From positions 12,595 through 76,594 of the forward strand of contig JAVJUS010000074.1 in NCBI GenBank assembly GCA_040220455.1: DNA of 64,000 nucleotides, in the 5' to 3' direction. Below the pieces are notes generated by a model that worked only from the letters and a program-made list of their open reading frames with translations, did no database searches and was not told the origin of the DNA. The translations under genes were made by a program, and so were the position numbers. How positions within the stretch are numbered: the stretch's first letter is position 1; each line of letters opens with the position of its first letter. Of the stretch, positions 35,649 through 44,817 are shown piece by piece. Origin of the DNA: JAVJUS01 sp040220455. Its GTDB lineage: Bacteria > Pseudomonadota > Alphaproteobacteria > DSM-16000 > Inquilinaceae.

Positions 35649-35873
35649 TCAGCCGAACAGGGCGATCAGGCCGATGATCAGCGCGAACAGCGCGATGGCC
35701 TCGGTGACCGCGAAGCCGATCCAGATGTTGGCGCCGATGTCGTCCTTGGCCGCCGGATTGCGCGCGAGCGCCCCGATGTAGCTGGACCAGACGTTGCCGA
35801 CGCCGATGCCGGCGCCGATCATGCCGATGGCCGCCAGACCGGCGCCGAGGTAACGTGCGGCTTCAGCTTCCAT
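35649..35873 (-). CDS. atpE: F0F1 ATP synthase subunit c
   Basis: A 74-residue two-helix rotor-ring subunit. Helix 1 has AAIGMIGAGIGVGNVWSSYIG, the polar loop ARNPAAKDDI is conserved, and helix 2 carries the proton-carrying carboxylate Glu58 in GFAVTEAIALFALIIGLIALF. No Na+-binding polar pattern is evident around it, consistent with a proton-driven enzyme. The ATG follows AAAGGA. It lies between atpB and atpG in the F0 operon. Confidence 0.97.
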   Translation of the reverse strand: MEAEAARYLGAGLAAIGMIGAGIGVGNVWSSYIGALARNPAAKDDIGANIWIGFAVTEAIALFALIIGLIALFG

Positions 35874-36002
35874 GACGCTGTCCTTTCTCGATGAACTCTA
35901 TGGGGACTCTCTGGGCCGGGACGTCGGATCGGGCGGGATGCCCCGCCCCGGCGGGACGGAAGGTCGAACGACCGGGGCGGCCGCGTCGGGCCACCGCGAC
36001 CG

Positions 36003-36725
36003 TCAGTGGAGGTGCAGCGCGTCGTTGAGGTAGACGCAGGTCAGCACCGTGAAGACGTAGGCCTGGATCACGGCGATCATGATCTCCAGCGCCGTCAGCG
36101 GGATCAGGGCGATGAACGGCACGATGCCGAAGACGCCCATCAGCGCGATGAAGCCGCCGATCACCTTCAGCAGCACATGGCCCACGACCATGTTGGCGAA
36201 GAGACGGACCGACAGGCTCACCGGCCGCGACAGGTAGGAGACGATCTCCACCGGGATCAGGATGATGCCCGTCCACCACGGCGCGCCGTGCGGGAAGAAC
36301 AGGCTCAGGAACTTCGCGCCGTGGCGGACCACGCCGATGATCGTCACCGCGACGAAGATGAAGGCCGCCAGCGCGAAGGTCACGATGATGTGGCTGGTCA
36401 CCGTGAAGCTGCCGGGGATCATGCCCAGCAGGTTGGCGATCAGCACGAAGACGAAGAGCGTGAAGACGAAGGGGAAGTACTGCCGTCCCTCGCTGCCGAC
36501 GGCGTCGCGCATGGTCGCGGCCACCGCCTCGTATATCAGCTCCGCCATCGACTGCAGGCGCGTCGGCACCAGCGCGCGCCCGCTCGTCGCATAGGTCAGG
36601 AAGGCGGTGATCACCACCACGGCGATGATCATCCACAGCGACGAGTTGGTGAACGACAGATCGAGCGATCCGACCTGGATCGGCACGATCGGCTTTACCT
36701 CGAACTGTTCCAGCGGACCGGCCAC
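36003..36725 (-). CDS. atpB: F0F1 ATP synthase subunit a
   Basis: A 240-residue stator subunit forming the proton half-channels. The essential Arg lies in RPVSLSVRLFANMVVGHVLLKV; hydrophobic helices run through the chain, and the end AYVFTVLTCVYLNDALHLH is typical. The GTG at 36725 is chosen over the GTG at 36749 because GGGGAGGA lies 7 nt upstream and AGPLEQFEVKPIVP matches family N-termini. It lies 115 nt after atpI. Confidence 0.95.
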   Translation of the reverse strand: MAGPLEQFEVKPIVPIQVGSLDLSFTNSSLWMIIAVVVITAFLTYATSGRALVPTRLQSMAELIYEAVAATMRDAVGSEGRQYFPFVFTLFVFVLIANLLGMIPGSFTVTSHIIVTFALAAFIFVAVTIIGVVRHGAKFLSLFFPHGAPWWTGIILIPVEIVSYLSRPVSLSVRLFANMVVGHVLLKVIGGFIALMGVFGIVPFIALIPLTALEIMIAVIQAYVFTVLTCVYLNDALHLH

Positions 36726-36840
36726 GCAGGTCCTCCCCGTTCCCGACACCCGTTCGTCAAACCGAAGGGCGTGCCGGCGGTCAGCCGTCGCGCCCCTCGA
36801 ACCCGAAGGCCGACCCGGTCGCCCGGCCCGGCCGCGATCT

Positions 36841-37251
36841 CTATCCCCGGCCGTTCCGGTCGCCCCGGCCGGCCGCCTTGCGCTCCTTCGCCTGCCGGTC
36901 GAGTTCCTGCGCGGTTCGATAGACGTTCAGGAACCCGGCCGCGCAGCCGACGACGAAGAACGCGATCAACATCCAGGGCGACGTGCCCCACCAGCGATCC
37001 AGGACGATGCCGATGCCCGTCCCGACCACCACGGCCGCCGCCAGCTCCACGGCGATCCGCATTCCGGCGCCCATTCCGGAGTCGCCCTTGTCCGACCCCT
37101 CGCGCGCCCGCCGCTTCGCCTGCGCGGCGCGCAGCCGCTTGTCGAAGCCGCCGTCGTCGGCACCCCCGTTCCCAGGCCCCGCGAGGCCGGAGCCCCGGCC
37201 CTGTGACGGCCCGTTGCCGGGGGATGGTGCACCGCGATCGGAATCGCCCAA
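36841..37251 (-). CDS. atpI: AtpI/AtpZ-type ATP synthase accessory protein
   Basis: A 136-residue protein. A Gly/Ser-rich cytoplasmic N-terminus (about 60 residues) is followed by two membrane helices, IAVELAAAVVVGTGIGIVLDRWWGTSPW and MLIAFFVVGCAAGFLNVYR, the AtpI/Gcr motif pattern. It assists c-ring assembly or Mg2+ handling in other bacteria. It is the first gene of the F0 operon; the F1 genes are not in this window, as expected for the split alphaproteobacterial organisation. Confidence 0.9.
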   Translation of the reverse strand: MGDSDRGAPSPGNGPSQGRGSGLAGPGNGGADDGGFDKRLRAAQAKRRAREGSDKGDSGMGAGMRIAVELAAAVVVGTGIGIVLDRWWGTSPWMLIAFFVVGCAAGFLNVYRTAQELDRQAKERKAAGRGDRNGRG

Positions 37252-37300
37252 AAGCCCGGAATACTCCGTTATCGGTCGCCCGGCGCCGAAGCGCGCGGGA

Positions 37301-37329
37301 ACTTAGTGACACCCCCGTCACCCTGTCAA
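37301..37329 (-). promoter_or_regulatory. Candidate promoter of the F0 operon
   Basis: On the minus strand, TTGACA (37329-37324) is followed after 17 nt by CTAAGT, or after 18 nt by TAAGTT, about 50 nt before atpI. The -35 box is perfect; the -10 is weak. A GTGAC/GTCAC repeat overlaps the spacer. Confidence 0.45.
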
Positions 37330-37402
37330 GACGCGGGGCCTCGCCCATTGCCGCGACCCCGCGCGCCGCCGGCCGCGCCACCCGTCCCTCCCCGCCGCCG
37401 CC

Positions 37403-40400
37403 TCACGCCGTGCGGCGCAGGCGCTCGGCGTTCTCCAGATCGACGGAGACGAGCTGGGAGACCCCGCGCTCCGGCATCGTCACGCCGTAGAGCCGGTCGG
37501 CCCGCGCCATGGTCATGCGGTGGTGGGTAACGATCAGGAAGCGTGTCACCCCGCCATGGGCGAGCTCGTCGAGCAGCGTGCAGAACCGGTCCACATTGGC
37601 GTCGTCGAGCGGCGCGTCGACCTCGTCGAGCACGCAGATCGGCGCCGGATTCGTCATGAACACCGCGAACAGCAGGGCGATCGCCGTCAGCGCCTGCTCA
37701 CCCCCCGACAGCAGCGAGAGGTGCTGCAGCCGCTTGCCCGGCGGGCTGGCGTAGATCTCCAGCCCGGCGGCCAGCGGATCCTCGCTGTCGGTCAGCTCCA
37801 GGCGCGCCTTGCCGCCGCCGAACAGCCGCACGAAGAGCGACTGGAAATGTCCGTCGACGGTCTCGAATGAGGCCAGCAGCCGCTCGCGCGCCTCGCGGTT
37901 GAGGCTGGAGATGCCCTGGCGCAGCCGGCCGATCGCGGCGATCAGGTCGTCGCGCTCGGTGTGCATGCCGGCGATCTGCTCGTCGAGTTCCGCCGCCTCG
38001 GTCTCGGCGCGCAGGTTGACGGGCCCCATGGTGTCGCGCTCGCGCAACAGGCGCTCCAACCGGCTCTGCATGGCGGCGAGCTCGGGCAGGTCGTCCTGCG
38101 GCGACAGCCCGGCGACGGCCATCACCCGGTCGGGCTCGACCTCCAGGCGCTCCCGGATGCGCTGGTCGATACCCTCGAGCGCGGACTTGGCGGCCGAGAC
38201 CTCGCCCTCGGCACGGACCCGCGCCTCCCGGCTCTCGGCCAGCGCCGATTCGGCCGCCTTGAGCGCCCGGTCGGCCTCGGCCTGCGCCGATTCGGCCTCG
38301 GCCAGGGCATCGGCGGCGCGCCGGCGCGCGCGCTCGGCCTCGGCGATGCGCTCCTGCAGGGCGGCGCGCTGCCCGGCGATCTCCCCGGGCCGGTCGGCGA
38401 GCGCGGCGAGCCGCTCGTCCTCCGCCGATGCCCGGCGCTCCAGCTCGGCCAGCCGCTCGCCCGCCCCGTCGGCCCGCTTGCGCCAGGACGCCGCCTCCTC
38501 GTCGATGGCCGCGAGCCGCCGGCGCCGGGCGTCGGCCTCGCGCACCAGCGAATCGAGCGCGTTCTGCCGCTCGCCCTGGGTGCCGCGGGCCTCGGCCAGT
38601 TCGGCGCGCAGCTCGGCGATCCGGGCCCGGCGCTCGCCGGTCTCCTCGAGCTCGGCGCGCGCCGCGCGGCCGGCCTCCTGCTCCTCGGCGATGCCGGCCT
38701 GCTCGGCCTCCAGCGTCGCCACCGTCTCGTCGAGGCCGTCGCGCTTGGAGCGCTGCTCGGCCAGGCGACGGTCCAGCGCCGCGTGCTCGGACCTGGCCGA
38801 TTCGAGCGCGCCGAACGCGGCGTCGACCGCGCCGCGCGCCGTCTCGGCGGCGTCGGCCGCCTCGCGCGCCGTCGCGCGGGCGACCTCGCGCTCGCTCTCG
38901 CGGGCCTCGGCCTCGGCCCGGGCGCGCTCGATCGAGCGGGCGAGCTCGGCCAGGCGGTTGCGCTGCTGCAGCCGGGCGGCCGCCGGGCTCGGCGCGCCGG
39001 CCCGGGCGACCAGCCCGTCCCAGCGCCATACCGCCCCGTCCCGGTCGACCAGCACCTGCCCGGGCGCCAGCTCCGGCGCCAGCCGCTCCCCCGCCTCGCC
39101 ATCCGCGACCACGCCGACATGGGCGAGGCGGCGGGCCAACGCACCGGGCGCCCGGACCCGGTCGCCCAGCGGCTCGGCCCCACGCGGCAAAGCCGCCGCG
39201 CCGTCGAGCGGCGGCAGGGCACGCCAGAACACCGGCGCCGCCTCGTCCAGCGGCACCTCGGCGTCGTCGCCGAGCGCCGCGCCGAAGGCCGATTCGTATC
39301 CCTGCTCGACGGACACCGCGTCGATCAGCGGCGGGAACATGTCGCCGGCCTGCCCCGCCCCCAGGGCCGAGCGCAGGCCGTCGGCCTCCGCCTCCAGCCG
39401 GGCCAGCGTCGCGGCGGCCGCCTGCTGGGCGACGCGCGCCGCCTGCTCCGCCGCCGCGCCGTCGGAGCGCCGGCGCTCCGCGGCCTCGGCCTCGCCGCGG
39501 GCATCGGCAAGGGCCGTCTCCGCCTCCGTCACCGCGCGCGCAGCGGCATCCAGGTCGGGGCTCTCGCCAAGCTCCGCATCGAGCCGATCGCGCTCGGCCC
39601 GGGTGCGCTCCAGGCGTTCGGCCAGGCTCGCGTGACGGCGATCGAGCTCGGCCAGGCGCTTGTCGAGCTGGGCGCGCTCGGCATCGGCCTCGGCGACCGC
39701 CCGGGTCAGGGTCTCGAGCTCGCCCTCCGCCGCCTCGACGGCGGCGCGCGCCTCGTCCAGCGCGGCGCGGGCGGCGGCCTCGGCCTCCGCCTCGCCGCCC
39801 TGCTCGCCGGCCAGCCGCTCGCGCTCCTCGGACAGGCGGGCGAGCGCCGTCTCGGCATCGGCGGCGAGCCCGCGCTCGCGCTCGACGTCGCCGCGGCCCT
39901 GGTCGCGCCGCCGCTCGGCCTCCGCGCGCTCGGCGGCGATGCGCTTTTCCTCCGCGTCGAGCTGGTCGCGGGCATGGACCAGGCGCTGGAGCGCGGCCGC
40001 CGCCTCCGATTCGCCCTGGCGCAGCGGCGGCACGGCGCCAGCGGCTTCTTCCTGCGCGGTGGTCGCGCGGGTGACCGCCAGCATGCGCTCGCGCACCACC
40101 GCCTCGTTGTCGGCATGGCCCTGGCGCGCCGTGGCGAGCCGGTGCTCGGCCGCGCGCCGCTCCAGGTGCAGGACGGTCGCCTCGGCCGTGCGGATGCGAT
40201 CGGACAGGGAGCGGTAGCGGGCGGCCTGGCGCGCCTGCTTCTTCAGACCCTGGAGCTGGGTGTCCATGGCCTGGATGACGTCCTCCAGCCGGGTCAGGTT
40301 TTCCTCGGCCGCCTTGAGGCGCAGCTCGGCCTCGTGCCGGCGGCTGTGCAGGCCGGTGATGCCGGCCGCCTCCTCCAGCAGCATGCGGCGGTCGGTCGCC

Positions 40401-40867
40401 TTGGCGTTGATCAGCGTCGAGACCCGGCCCTGGCTGACCAGCGCCGGCGAATGCGCGCCCGAGCCGTGGTCCTGGAACAGCAGCTGGACGTCGCGGGCGC
40501 GCACCGACTTGCCGTTGATGCGGTAGTCCGAGCCCGAACCCCGCTCGATCCGGCGGGAGATCTCCAGATCGTCGGCGTGGTTGAAGGCCGCCGGCGCGGT
40601 GCGCGCGGAATTGTCGAGATGGAGCGAGACCTCCGCCAGGTTGCGCGACGGCCGGTCGGAGGTGCCGCCGAAGATGACGTCGTCCATCTCCGAGCCACGC
40701 ATCCGCTTGGCCGAATTCTCGCCCATCACCCAGCGCAGGGCCTCGACGAGATTCGACTTGCCGCAGCCGTTCGGCCCGACGACTCCGGTGATCCCCGCCT
40801 CGACCACCAGCTCGGTGGGATCGACGAAGGACTTGAACCCGGTCAGGCGGAGCTTGTTGAACTGCAA
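37403..40867 (-). CDS. smc: Chromosome segregation protein SMC
   Basis: A 1154-residue condensin ATPase that compacts and segregates chromosomes. The N-terminal head has QFNKLRLTGFKSFVDPTELVVE and Walker A GVVGPNGCGKSNLVEALRWVMGE. Long coiled coils flank a hinge at about residues 500-660 (MFPPLIDAVSVEQGYESAFGAALG). The C-terminal head has the signature HLSLLSGGEQALTAIALLFA and Walker B ICVLDEVDAPLDDANVDRF. Start is the TTG at 40867, since family proteins begin MQF-x-KLRLTGFKSF and no ATG or GTG fits. Coiled coils are unusually Ala/Glu/Arg-rich owing to high GC. Confidence 0.95.
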   Translation of the reverse strand: MQFNKLRLTGFKSFVDPTELVVEAGITGVVGPNGCGKSNLVEALRWVMGENSAKRMRGSEMDDVIFGGTSDRPSRNLAEVSLHLDNSARTAPAAFNHADDLEISRRIERGSGSDYRINGKSVRARDVQLLFQDHGSGAHSPALVSQGRVSTLINAKATDRRMLLEEAAGITGLHSRRHEAELRLKAAEENLTRLEDVIQAMDTQLQGLKKQARQAARYRSLSDRIRTAEATVLHLERRAAEHRLATARQGHADNEAVVRERMLAVTRATTAQEEAAGAVPPLRQGESEAAAALQRLVHARDQLDAEEKRIAAERAEAERRRDQGRGDVERERGLAADAETALARLSEERERLAGEQGGEAEAEAAARAALDEARAAVEAAEGELETLTRAVAEADAERAQLDKRLAELDRRHASLAERLERTRAERDRLDAELGESPDLDAAARAVTEAETALADARGEAEAAERRRSDGAAAEQAARVAQQAAAATLARLEAEADGLRSALGAGQAGDMFPPLIDAVSVEQGYESAFGAALGDDAEVPLDEAAPVFWRALPPLDGAAALPRGAEPLGDRVRAPGALARRLAHVGVVADGEAGERLAPELAPGQVLVDRDGAVWRWDGLVARAGAPSPAAARLQQRNRLAELARSIERARAEAEARESEREVARATAREAADAAETARGAVDAAFGALESARSEHAALDRRLAEQRSKRDGLDETVATLEAEQAGIAEEQEAGRAARAELEETGERRARIAELRAELAEARGTQGERQNALDSLVREADARRRRLAAIDEEAASWRKRADGAGERLAELERRASAEDERLAALADRPGEIAGQRAALQERIAEAERARRRAADALAEAESAQAEADRALKAAESALAESREARVRAEGEVSAAKSALEGIDQRIRERLEVEPDRVMAVAGLSPQDDLPELAAMQSRLERLLRERDTMGPVNLRAETEAAELDEQIAGMHTERDDLIAAIGRLRQGISSLNREARERLLASFETVDGHFQSLFVRLFGGGKARLELTDSEDPLAAGLEIYASPPGKRLQHLSLLSGGEQALTAIALLFAVFMTNPAPICVLDEVDAPLDDANVDRFCTLLDELAHGGVTRFLIVTHHRMTMARADRLYGVTMPERGVSQLVSVDLENAERLRRTA

Positions 40868-40917
40868 CGGCGTCTCGGCTGTCGGCTGGGTGCGGCGGGG
40901 CGGAACCGGCGGGCGGA

Positions 40918-41550
40918 TCAGGTCTCGATCAGCGGGTCGAGCTGCTCGGCGAAGAAGGACAGCGGCCGGTTGCCGGCGAAGGCCTCGCCATCGATCACGA
41001 AGGTCGGCGTCGCGGAGATCTGGTAGGCCGCCTCCGCCTCCAGGCGGACCTGGACGATCCGGTCGGCGAGATCCTGGTCGGCCAAGCACTCCTCGATCCG
41101 CGCGTCCGAAAGGCCGGCGGTCCGGCCGAGCTGGGCAAGCGCGGCGGTCGGGTCCTGGGCGCCGGCCCAGGTCGACTGCGTCTTGAAGAGGACGTCGACG
41201 AAGCCGAAGAACCGGTCCTCCGGCAGGCAGCGGGCGAGCATCCCGGCCTGCAGGTCGACCCGGTTGAGCGGGAATTGCCGGAAGACCAGGCGGACATGGC
41301 CGGGGTCTAGGTAGCGATCGGTCAGCCCGGGCAGGGTGTCGGTGTGGAACGACGCGCAATGGCCGCAGGTCAGCGAGGCATATTCGATCACCGTCACCGG
41401 CGCGTCCGCGTCGCCCTTGACGAAGTCGAACTCGGTGACGCCCGGGTCCCAGCCATCCTGGGCCCATGCCGGCGCCGGGGCGAGCACGCGCCCGGCGAGG
41501 ATGGCGGCGGGCGCGGCGAGCACCCCAAGGGATAGTGTTCTGCGCTGCAC
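40918..41550 (-). CDS. DsbA-family periplasmic thiol oxidoreductase
   Basis: A 210-residue exported thioredoxin-fold protein. The N-terminus (QRRTLSLGVLAAPAAILAGRVLAPAPAWAQ) is a signal peptide, with RR suggesting possible Tat or simple Sec export. The active site is ASLTCGHCASFHTDTLP (CGHC), and ATPTFVIDGEAFAGN supplies the cis-Pro. This thioredoxin_4/DsbA-like group often acts as a monothiol or disulfide oxidase in alphaproteobacteria. Start GTG at 41550. The smc start is 50 nt downstream; dciA lies upstream. The cluster is conserved. Confidence 0.92.
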   Translation of the reverse strand: MQRRTLSLGVLAAPAAILAGRVLAPAPAWAQDGWDPGVTEFDFVKGDADAPVTVIEYASLTCGHCASFHTDTLPGLTDRYLDPGHVRLVFRQFPLNRVDLQAGMLARCLPEDRFFGFVDVLFKTQSTWAGAQDPTAALAQLGRTAGLSDARIEECLADQDLADRIVQVRLEAEAAYQISATPTFVIDGEAFAGNRPLSFFAEQLDPLIET

Positions 41551-41620
41551 GGTCGGCTCCAATCCACTAGATGTTGACGATAGCCGCGCCCGTCCGGGCG
41601 GGCAAGCGGGTGCGCGGGGC

Positions 41621-42106
41621 CTAGCCACGATCGGCTGTGGATGACTCGGCCCCGCGGCGCAGCAGGGCGCGGCCCAGCTCGGCGAGCCGGGCGCGCAGGT
41701 CGTCGTCCTCGACGCCGGCGACGGCCGCGTCGATCGTCGCCGCCTCCCCCGCCGGGATCGGGCGCGCCGGGGCGCGGGCCGCCGGCGCGGGCGGCGGGGG
41801 CGCCTGGACCAGCTTGATCTTCGCCACGGCGGCATAGCCGTAATGGGCGTTGATCCGCTCGATCAGGCGCGGCAGGTCGTGCTGCAGGACCAGCGCCTCG
41901 GCCGGCGCCACGGTCAGGGTCAGGGTCGCTCCGTCCTGGCGGCCGCGCGGGAAGGCCAGGCGTTCCGGCCGCGCCGCGGCGGCGATCTCCGGCCCGACCA
42001 CGACGGGCCAGTCGGCGATCAGCGCGGCGATGGCGCTCTTGCTCTTGCCCAGCGCCGAGCGGGTGATCGGGCCGATGACGGCGGCGAGCGCGCGGGGCGG
42101 CGTCAT
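41621..42106 (-). CDS. dciA: DciA-like (DUF721) protein, predicted replicative helicase loader
   Basis: A 161-residue protein. The N-terminal ~100 residues match DUF721: LIADWPVVVGPEIAAAARPERLAF, then GATLTLTVAPAEALVLQHDLPRLIERINAHYGYAAVAKIKL. DciA proteins load the DnaB helicase in bacteria that lack DnaC. The C-terminus is Ala/Pro-rich and likely disordered. It is divergent from mutY with a 54-nt gap; the mutY-dciA-dsbA-smc block is common in this class. Confidence 0.88.
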   Translation of the reverse strand: MTPPRALAAVIGPITRSALGKSKSAIAALIADWPVVVGPEIAAAARPERLAFPRGRQDGATLTLTVAPAEALVLQHDLPRLIERINAHYGYAAVAKIKLVQAPPPPAPAARAPARPIPAGEAATIDAAVAGVEDDDLRARLAELGRALLRRGAESSTADRG

Positions 42107-42160
42107 CGCGCACCGCCCGGGGCTTGGCGACGGGGCCCCTGGGCCCTAGCGTGACGGGCC

Positions 42161-43273
42161 ATGGACGACTCCTCCCCTTCGCGGACATCCCTCGACGATG
42201 ACGATGACGGCGACGCGATCGCCGGCCCGCTGCTGGCGTGGTACGACCGTCATCGGCGGCGCCTGCCCTGGCGCGCGCCGCCCGGCGAGCGGCCGGAACC
42301 GTACCATGTCTGGCTCAGTGAGGTCATGCTGCAGCAGACGACGGTGGCGACGGTAGGGGGCTATTTCCAAGACTTCGTCGAGCGCTGGCCGACGGTGGCG
42401 CATCTGGCCGCCGCCGAGCTCGACGACGTCCTGACCGCCTGGGCAGGGCTCGGCTACTATGCCCGCGCGCGCAACCTGCACAAATGCGCCCGGGCCGTGA
42501 CCGAACGCCACGGCGGAGTGTTCCCGGATACTGAGGAGGCATTGCGGCAGCTTCCGGGCATCGGGGCCTATACCGCCGCGGCGATCGCGGCCATCGCGTT
42601 CGACCGGCCGGCGGCGGTGATGGACGGCAACATCGAGCGGGTGATCGCCCGCCTGCACGCCGTCGAGACGCCGCTGCCCGGCGCCAAGCCGGCGCTCCAC
42701 ACCCTGGTCGCCGCGGCCACCCCGGCCGAGCGGCCCGGCGACTTCGCCCAGGCGATGATGGATCTGGGCGCGACGATCTGCACCCCGCGCAAGCCGAAAT
42801 GCATCCTCTGCCCTCTGACCGAGAGCTGCGCCGCCCGGGCGGCCGGCATCGCCGAGGCCCTGCCGGTCAAGGCGCCGAAGAAGGCAAGGCCGACGCGCCG
42901 GGCGGTCGCCTTCTTCGCCACCGATCCCTCGGGCGCCGTGCTCCTGCGCCGTCGGCCGGAGAGCGGCCTGCTGGGCGGCATGATGGAGGTGCCGTCGAGC
43001 CCGTGGGAGACCGACGGCGCCGCCGCGCTCGACGAGGCCCGGGCCGAGGCTCCCGTTGCCGCAACGTGGCGCGAGCTGCCCGGCCGCGTGCGCCATACCT
43101 TCACCCATTTCCATCTGGAACTGACGGTGGCGGTCGCCCGTGTCGAGGTGTCCGGAGTCGGCGACGCCGGGTCGGCGCCCGGCCGCTGGGTCGCGATCGA
43201 GCGGCTGGGCGACGTCGCCCTGCCGACGCTGACCCGCAAGGTGGTCGACCACGCCCTGGCCCACGCCGGCTGA
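42161..43273 (+). CDS. mutY: A/G-specific adenine glycosylase
   Basis: A 370-residue glycosylase that removes adenine mispaired with 8-oxoguanine, complementing mutM at 21 kb. The catalytic domain has YHVWLSEVMLQQTTVATV with the family Glu, and the helix-hairpin-helix LPGIGAYTAAAIAAIAFDRPAAVMDGNIERVI with the catalytic Asp. The 4Fe-4S ligands are CTPRKPKCILCPLTESC (C-x6-C-x2-C-x5-C). A C-terminal NUDIX-like recognition domain with TFTHFHLEL follows. Confidence 0.96.
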   Translation: MDDSSPSRTSLDDDDDGDAIAGPLLAWYDRHRRRLPWRAPPGERPEPYHVWLSEVMLQQTTVATVGGYFQDFVERWPTVAHLAAAELDDVLTAWAGLGYYARARNLHKCARAVTERHGGVFPDTEEALRQLPGIGAYTAAAIAAIAFDRPAAVMDGNIERVIARLHAVETPLPGAKPALHTLVAAATPAERPGDFAQAMMDLGATICTPRKPKCILCPLTESCAARAAGIAEALPVKAPKKARPTRRAVAFFATDPSGAVLLRRRPESGLLGGMMEVPSSPWETDGAAALDEARAEAPVAATWRELPGRVRHTFTHFHLELTVAVARVEVSGVGDAGSAPGRWVAIERLGDVALPTLTRKVVDHALAHAG

Positions 43274-43464
43274 GGCCGCGCACCGCGGCGCCGCATGCCG
43301 GGTCGGTAGGCGACCTTCCGTTTCTCGTGGATTACTTCGCAATCAAATAATCGAGTCCTCGGGGCGGCGCAGGCCTTCGGCAAAGTCTTGCCGTTAACGC
43401 GACGTTAGGCACACGACGCCCAGAACAGGCGGTCTATGGAAACCGCCTATCCGGGGACGACGGG

Positions 43465-44817
43465 ATGACCACGGGCGCGATCACGCTGGACCAGCGGCTC
43501 GACTTCTTCGGCATCGACGCGGCCACCCGGGCGGCCCTGCGCGAGGCCGGTCCGATCCTGGCAGAGGCCATGCCCGCGATCATGGACGGCTTCTACGCCC
43601 ATATCGACGCCCATCCGGACACGTCGCGCCACTTCGGCGAGGTGGAGCGGCAGAAGCGGGCGCGCTCGGCCCAGGTGAAGCACTGGGCCCGGATCACCGA
43701 GGCGCGGTTCGACGAGGACTATGTGGAGTCCGTCCGCCGGATCGGCCGCGTCCACCACGAGATCGGGCTGGACCCGACCTGGTATATCGGCGGCTACGCC
43801 TTCCTGATTTCGCGCATGGTCGCCGCGATCTGCGCCCGGTTCGATGGCCGGCTGGCCGGCCGCGAGTTCCGGCGGCGGCGCGACGCCATCGTCGACGCGG
43901 TCCACAAGGCCGCGCTGCTGGACATGGATCTGGCCACGGCGGTCTATCTGGAGGCGGGCGAGCGCGCCAAGAGCGAGGCACTGTGCGCCATCGCCAGCGA
44001 CATCGAGGGCACCATCGGCACGGTCGCCGAGGCCGTGTCGAGCGCGGCGACGGAGATGGAGGCCTCGGCCGGGTCCCTGTCGACGGTGGCGCAGGACGCC
44101 TCGCGACGCGCCACGACGGTCGCCGCGGCGGCCGATCAGGCCTCGGGTAACGTCGATACCGTGGCCTCGTCGGCCGACCAGCTCTCCGACGCCGTTGCCG
44201 AGATCGCGGGTCAGGTCAACAAGGCGAGCCGGCTGACCGGCGACGCCGTGGCGCGCACGGCGACCGCCGGCAACACGGTTGGCAGCCTGTCCGAGGCGGC
44301 GGAGAAGATCGGCACCATCGTGCGCATGATCCAGGAGGTCGCGGAGAAGACCAACCTGCTGGCGCTCAACGCGACGATCGAGGCGGCCCGCGCGGGCGAG
44401 GCCGGCAAGGGCTTCGCCGTGGTGGCCAGCGAGGTCAAGCAGCTCGCCAACCAGACCGCCCAGGCGACCGCGGATATCGGCGACCAGGTCGCCACGATCC
44501 AGTCGATCACCCGCGAGACGGTGGCGGCGATCGAGACCGTCGGCGATTCGATCCGGGACATCGACTCCACGGCGACCGCGATCGCCAGCTCCGTCGAGCA
44601 GCAGTCCGCCGCGACCAAGGAAATCGCCCGCAACACCCGCGAGGCCACGAGCGGCACGCGCAGCGTCACCGAGGAGATCGGCGGCGTCCTCGACGCGTCG
44701 CGCCAGACCGGCGAGGCGGCCGACGCCATGGTCGCGACGGCCGGCGACCTGGGCCGGCAGGCGACCCTGCTGGAGCAGCGGGTCGCGGAATGCCTGGAGA
44801 AACTCCGCGCGGGCTGA
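43465..44817 (+). CDS. Globin-coupled methyl-accepting chemotaxis sensor (HemAT-like)
   Basis: A 450-residue soluble chemoreceptor. Residues 1-175 are a sensor globin (protoglobin) whose proximal haem ligand is probably His97 in GRVHHEIGLDPTWYIGGY. Residues about 195-440 form a coiled methyl-accepting signalling domain with the hairpin tip EKTNLLALNATIEAARAGEAGKGFAVVASEVKQLANQTA. There are no membrane segments, so it senses oxygen or another gas inside the cell and signals through CheA/CheW. No che genes are nearby. The upstream 191 nt are AT-rich around 43320-43350. Confidence 0.93.
   Translation: MTTGAITLDQRLDFFGIDAATRAALREAGPILAEAMPAIMDGFYAHIDAHPDTSRHFGEVERQKRARSAQVKHWARITEARFDEDYVESVRRIGRVHHEIGLDPTWYIGGYAFLISRMVAAICARFDGRLAGREFRRRRDAIVDAVHKAALLDMDLATAVYLEAGERAKSEALCAIASDIEGTIGTVAEAVSSAATEMEASAGSLSTVAQDASRRATTVAAAADQASGNVDTVASSADQLSDAVAEIAGQVNKASRLTGDAVARTATAGNTVGSLSEAAEKIGTIVRMIQEVAEKTNLLALNATIEAARAGEAGKGFAVVASEVKQLANQTAQATADIGDQVATIQSITRETVAAIETVGDSIRDIDSTATAIASSVEQQSAATKEIARNTREATSGTRSVTEEIGGVLDASRQTGEAADAMVATAGDLGRQATLLEQRVAECLEKLRAG

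Noticed and set aside
37961..41026. A 1021-codon open frame on the plus strand across smc
   Set aside because: Antisense shadow of smc; the minus-strand frame has every SMC motif.
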